Shown piece after piece: positions 11,767-14,764 of a stretch of DNA of 14,764 nucleotides (the stretch's first letter is position 1; each line of letters begins with the position of its first letter). Both the position numbers and the translations under genes were made by a program. The DNA lies in assembly GCA_002789615.1 (NCBI GenBank), contig PFTO01000187.1, forward strand, positions 3,501 to 18,264. Reading direction: 5' to 3'. Under the pieces are notes generated by a model, which saw only the letters and a program-made list of their open reading frames with translations, was not told the origin of the DNA and made no database searches. This DNA is from Acidobacteria bacterium CG_4_9_14_3_um_filter_49_7. Lineage in GTDB: Bacteria > Acidobacteriota > Holophagae > Thermotomaculales > Thermotomaculaceae.

Positions 11767-14358
11767 TTACACGCCTTCCTTCAGTCGGGCAAGGAAATTC
11801 AGTGCTTCCAGAGGGGTCAGGCTGTCCACATCCGTATTTTTCAATTCCACCAGTACCGGGTGATCGTCCCAGTTGAAAAGAGGACGCTCTTCCGCTTTTC
11901 TAAGTGGAGGACCAGCAATTTTGGGCTCTCCGTTCAGTGTAAATTCATTTTTTTCAATGTTTGCCAGCACTTCAAAGGCTCGTGTAATGACCGCTCTTGG
12001 AATTCCGGCCAGTCGGGCCACCTGAATTCCATAGCTTTTGTCTGCTGCCCCTGCCACAATTTTCCTGAGAAACAGCAGCTCGTTGTTCCATTCCTTGACC
12101 ACTACATTCAAATTGACAATATTCTGAAACAGCTTGTCGATATCCGTCAATTCATGATAGTGAGTGGCGAAGAATGTTCTGGGGCACTTTTCTTCTTTTT
12201 CCGCGAGAAATTCAGTAATCGCCCACGCCAGTGACAACCCGTCAAAGGTCGCTGTCCCCCGCCCCACCTCGTCCAGAATAATCAGGCTCCTTTCGGTGGC
12301 ATTGCGAAGAATATTCGCGGTCTCCACCATTTCCACCATGAACGTGGATTCTCCTCCGGTGAGGTTGTCGGAAGAACCGACACGGGTGAATATCCGATCG
12401 GTCAATCCGATCACCGCCCTTCTCGCCGGGACAAAACAACCCATGTGGGCCATCAGTGTAATCAAAGCGTTCTGACGGAGATACGTGGATTTTCCTCCCA
12501 TATTGGGTCCGGTGATGATGGCGAGACGGCGGCTTGCATCCAGATCAGTATCGTTGGGGACAAAATGCTCTCCCTCAATAAGCTCCACAACGGGATGACG
12601 GCCCTGTTCAACATATATCCTGTTCTCCGGGACCACTTCCGGCCTGCGATAATCTCGTTCCAGCGAAAGGAAAGCAAAACATGCCAACGTGTCCACCACC
12701 CCCACAGTGTCCGCCGTTTCCAGGATAGCCCTTCGATGACCCGACACCTCCGCTACAAGGCTGTTGAAGGTTTCCGTCTCAATTTCGAGGATACGTTCCT
12801 CTGCGTGGAGTACCTGCTCCTCAAAAACCTTCAATTCCGGCGTAATGAACCGTTCCGCGTTTACAAGTGTCTGCTTTCTGTCGTAGCCTTCCGGTGTCTT
12901 CCCCCTGAGGCTGGCTTTTGAAATTTCAATGTAGTAACCGAATACCTTGTTGTACTTGATTTTCAGTGAAGGTATTCCAGTTTTTCCCCGTTCTTTCTGC
13001 TCCAGTTCCCCCATTGCGGTGCGAACATTGCGGGCGATTCCCCGCAGCCGGTCCAGTTCATCTGAAACACCCGCCCGTATCATTCCCGGTCCTTTCAATC
13101 TCGGTGCCGTCTCCTCCAATACCGAATCCAGTTTCAGAAAAACAGATTCCAGATCATGAAACCCGGCCCGTAACTCATGGAAAGGCGCATCATCCAGTAC
13201 TTCCTGAAGCAGGGGAATGGCTCCCAAAGCCTTCTTCAACACGGTGAGTTCAGGCGGGGAAACGGTCCCCAGGGTCACCCGGGTAATGATCCTTTCCATA
13301 TCACCGATCATGGACAAGTGGTCCCGAATTTTTCCCAGTTTCTGCGGGGCATCCAGGAACCACTCGACCACTGAAAGCCGACTTTCAATTTCCCCGGCAT
13401 CTTTCAACGGGAATTGAATCCAGTCCACCAGTTTTCTCTGCCCCATCGGAGAAATGGTACGGTCCAGTGCCCAGAGCAGGCTTCCGTTTCGTTTTCCGGT
13501 GGCCGCAGACGTGAACAACTCCAGATTCTTTCTGGTTACAGGGTCCACAATCAACTGACGGCTCTCCTCACTGTACACCAGTCCCCTTACTGCGAAATTC
13601 CTCGTTTTATAGTTTTCTTCAAGGTAGTGAAAATATCCGCCAAGCGCACGCAAGGCATGTTTTTTTCCTTTGATGCCGAATCCGGCCACTGTGGAGACTT
13701 CAAACAACTCTCTGACCCGTTCCGCTGCCATCCTGCTTTCAAATGCACCCTCATCAAATTCATTGATCATCGGAGAAAAGTTTCTAAAATCAGACAGCAT
13801 GGCGCTGGACACAACCCCAAACGGTGCCACAATCTCCCTGGGCACCAGCAATTGGATCTTCTGGGAAAGGATAGAAACGGGAACCTCCATCAATCGGCAC
13901 TCCCCCGTTGTGGGATCGCCAAACACCAGACCAGCCTTTTTTTCGTCCGCATAAATCGAGAGCAGACCATGACCGGCGGTGTTTTCGTCCGTGTTCAGAT
14001 GGGAAGTAGCCGGGGTCAGCACGGTCACCACGGCCCGCTTCACGACTCCCTTTGCCAGTTTCGGATCTTCCACCTGTTCACATACGGCGACCTTGAATCC
14101 GGCTTTCAGAAGTTTTGCCGCGTAGGTTTCGTAAGCATGCCATGGAACCCCGCACATTGGCGCTTCTCCAAACGTCCCCTTGCCCCGCTTTGTCAGTGTA
14201 ATCTCAAGGGTTCTGGACGCCTTGATCGCGTCATCGAAAAACATCTCATAAAAATCTCCCATTCTGAAAAACAGGATGTGATCCGGGTACTCTTCTTTTG
14301 CTTCCATAAACTGCCTGAGTGCCGGGGTTAATCTGGTTTTATCGATGGCCAATTGCAT
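11767..14358 (-). CDS. mutS: DNA mismatch repair ATPase MutS
   Basis: Recognises mispairs and small loops and starts methyl-independent or MutL-dependent repair. At 863 residues it is full length. The mismatch-reading motif GDFYEMF gives Phe36 and Glu38, the same numbers as in E. coli. The connector and lever/clamp domains follow, with SLLWALDRTISPMGQRKL near 300 and a clamp segment KIKYNKVFGYYIEISK. The ATPase has Walker A GPNMGGKST (about 615-623), Walker B LIILDEVGRGT (about 690-700) and FFATHYHELT. I chose the ATG at 14358, which matches the usual N-terminus (LTPALRQFMEAKEEYPD) and follows AGGAG, closely spaced. An in-frame GTG at 14406 would lie upstream of the predicted transcription start. 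MutL is not in the window. Confidence 0.97.
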   Translation of the reverse strand: MQLAIDKTRLTPALRQFMEAKEEYPDHILFFRMGDFYEMFFDDAIKASRTLEITLTKRGKGTFGEAPMCGVPWHAYETYAAKLLKAGFKVAVCEQVEDPKLAKGVVKRAVVTVLTPATSHLNTDENTAGHGLLSIYADEKKAGLVFGDPTTGECRLMEVPVSILSQKIQLLVPREIVAPFGVVSSAMLSDFRNFSPMINEFDEGAFESRMAAERVRELFEVSTVAGFGIKGKKHALRALGGYFHYLEENYKTRNFAVRGLVYSEESRQLIVDPVTRKNLELFTSAATGKRNGSLLWALDRTISPMGQRKLVDWIQFPLKDAGEIESRLSVVEWFLDAPQKLGKIRDHLSMIGDMERIITRVTLGTVSPPELTVLKKALGAIPLLQEVLDDAPFHELRAGFHDLESVFLKLDSVLEETAPRLKGPGMIRAGVSDELDRLRGIARNVRTAMGELEQKERGKTGIPSLKIKYNKVFGYYIEISKASLRGKTPEGYDRKQTLVNAERFITPELKVFEEQVLHAEERILEIETETFNSLVAEVSGHRRAILETADTVGVVDTLACFAFLSLERDYRRPEVVPENRIYVEQGRHPVVELIEGEHFVPNDTDLDASRRLAIITGPNMGGKSTYLRQNALITLMAHMGCFVPARRAVIGLTDRIFTRVGSSDNLTGGESTFMVEMVETANILRNATERSLIILDEVGRGTATFDGLSLAWAITEFLAEKEEKCPRTFFATHYHELTDIDKLFQNIVNLNVVVKEWNNELLFLRKIVAGAADKSYGIQVARLAGIPRAVITRAFEVLANIEKNEFTLNGEPKIAGPPLRKAEERPLFNWDDHPVLVELKNTDVDSLTPLEALNFLARLKEGV

Positions 14359-14396
14359 GCTCCTGATGGCTTCATTCCAAACTCTAATGGTGAACA

Positions 14397-14405
14397 ATTG
14401 TACCA
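14397..14405 (-). promoter_or_regulatory. Extended -10 promoter of mutS-nagZ
   Basis: The minus strand reads TGG-TACAAT, an extended -10 with 5 of 6 core matches, preceded by TG. No -35 is seen; that place is taken by the 6-bp-stem hairpin at 14411-14425. The predicted start near 14390 supports the ATG at 14358 as the mutS start. The sequence resembles the terC promoter (GTGGTATGAT). Confidence 0.45.
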
Positions 14406-14410
14406 CAGAA

Positions 14411-14425
14411 GGCGGCTTCGCCGCC
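14411..14425. repeat. Perfect GGCGGC/GCCGCC hairpin in the mutS -35 region
   Basis: GGCGGC, a TTC loop and GCCGCC form a perfect 6-bp stem. It sits just upstream of the mutS -10. There is no T tract, so it is not a terminator in either direction. It could be a protein site or a small dispersed palindrome. Confidence 0.5.
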
Positions 14426-14523
14426 GTGGATAGTGCGAGGCAAGCACAGAAAAAGAATGGGACTCACCGGTAGAGATCGCAGAGTACGCCGAGAGGGAGA
14501 AGGAAGAGGAGAAGACGATTTAT

Positions 14524-14539
14524 CACAAAGGCACAAAGG
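14524..14539 (+). repeat. Exact tandem duplication of CACAAAGG
   Basis: Two adjacent perfect copies of CACAAAGG. They sit within the degenerate-word region upstream of mutS. Confidence 0.7.
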
Positions 14540-14630
14540 TCAGATAAGATGGAGGAGTATACAAAACACGCATACGACTTTCTTTTTCTGTCAGAACACA
14601 GAACACGGTCGCCGGAGGCGAACAGAACAC

Positions 14631-14677
14631 TTTCACCCCGTCTCCCTGAACGCAACGTTCAGGGAGACGGGGTGAAA
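14631..14677. repeat. Perfect 22-bp inverted repeat with a 3-nt loop
   Basis: The left arm (14631-14652, starting TTTCACCCCGTCTCCC) is the exact reverse complement of the right arm (14656-14677), around CAA. RNA from either strand would fold into a very stable hairpin. It begins 1 nt after the stop of the possible minus-strand gene ending at 14679, as a 3' terminator or stabiliser would. Neither side has a T tract, so it is not a standard intrinsic terminator. A dispersed palindromic repeat is the alternative. Confidence 0.85.
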
Positions 14678-14678
14678 C

Positions 14679-14764
14679 TCAGAACAGTTCCCAGTTACCA
14701 TCCGGCATATGCCGAACCCTTTTCAGCAGTCCGGTACTGAAGATGACAAGTGCGTACTGGCGTT
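14679..14764 (-). CDS. Possible C-terminal fragment of a minus-strand gene
   Basis: A minus-strand frame enters from the right edge and stops at TGA (14679-14681) after 27 readable residues, ending KRVRHMPDGNWELF. A large hairpin follows immediately, which fits the 3' end of a gene. The fragment is too short to identify; it could equally be open by chance. Its codons for RHMP coincide with the palindrome CGGCATATGCCG (14703-14714). Confidence 0.33.
   Translation of the reverse strand, partial: RQYALVIFSTGLLKRVRHMPDGNWELF

Larger units (their letters stand above)
14426..14678. other. Non-coding region rich in short degenerate repeats
   Basis: No convincing gene lies here. The stretch contains a degenerate roughly 10-mer array (14472-14499, AGAGATCGC, AGAGTACGCC, GAGAGGGAG), purine-rich DNA to about 14515, an exact 8-mer tandem (14524-14539), the 10-mer CAGATAAGAT (14541-14550), repeated CAGAACA words (14592-14606), a 5-bp-stem hairpin TCGCC-GGA-GGCGA (14609-14621) and the large palindrome at 14631-14677. 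Confidence 0.5.

Noticed and set aside
11134..12234. A 366-codon plus-strand open frame spanning the nagZ-mutS junction
   Set aside because: It overlaps two clear genes on the other strand, has no family features, and its composition (many His, Gln, Arg, Phe) is that of a reverse-complement shadow.
13414..14331. A 305-codon plus-strand open frame opposite mutS
   Set aside because: It is antisense to a full-length, motif-complete mutS, shows no recognisable domain and has a His/Arg/Gln-rich shadow-like composition.

Overview
The window looks like a chromosomal stretch from a Gram-negative-type bacterium. Base composition is moderate and every confidently called gene lies on the minus strand. 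The outer-envelope inference rests on a membrane-anchored PpiD/SurA-type parvulin chaperone, a NagZ-like muropeptide glycosidase and an exported M3 oligopeptidase. An anaerobic or microaerobic lifestyle is suggested, not proven, by a ferrous-iron FeoAB system, a cobalamin-binding mutase subunit and a radical SAM enzyme. Lineages such as Acidobacteriota/Aminicenantia or Desulfobacterota would fit, but I cannot place the organism from sequence alone. No tRNA, rRNA, CRISPR array, transposase or phage gene was seen.

Layout, read right to left in the direction of transcription. (1) 14679-14764 may hold the 3' end of a minus-strand gene, followed by a perfect 22-bp-stem hairpin and an intergenic region full of short degenerate repeats. 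(2) mutS and a nagZ-like gene are 3 nt apart and form one unit behind an extended -10 promoter. (3) A 170-bp composite hexamer-repeat element separates nagZ from terC, and terC has its own extended -10 promoter. (4) A second, smaller copy of the element begins inside the last codons of terC. (5) A long operon follows: ppiD, feoA, feoB, a COG0731-type radical SAM gene, then after 170 bp a B12-binding subunit, a YycJ-type metallo-hydrolase and a decayed glycosyltransferase. Within it four of the junctions are 4-nt ATGA/GTGA overlaps and one (feoA/feoB) overlaps by 35 nt, so translation is probably coupled along it. (6) A promoter with a hairpin at its predicted start site drives an exported oligoendopeptidase F. 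(7) The left edge carries a plus-strand-oriented intrinsic terminator and two competing, weakly supported partial reading frames.

The genes are mostly housekeeping: mismatch repair, wall recycling, envelope protein folding, Fe(II) uptake, peptide degradation and a B12-dependent mutase subunit. The unusual content is between the genes. Intergenic spaces repeatedly carry degenerate 6- to 10-mer word arrays, some as inverted pairs sharing an identical 13-mer, and one array supplies the stop codon of terC. The second notable item is a glycosyltransferase pseudogene in which three frameshifts and an apparent internal in-frame deletion can all be read. I found no clearly novel multi-gene system; the repeat family is the best candidate for something undescribed.
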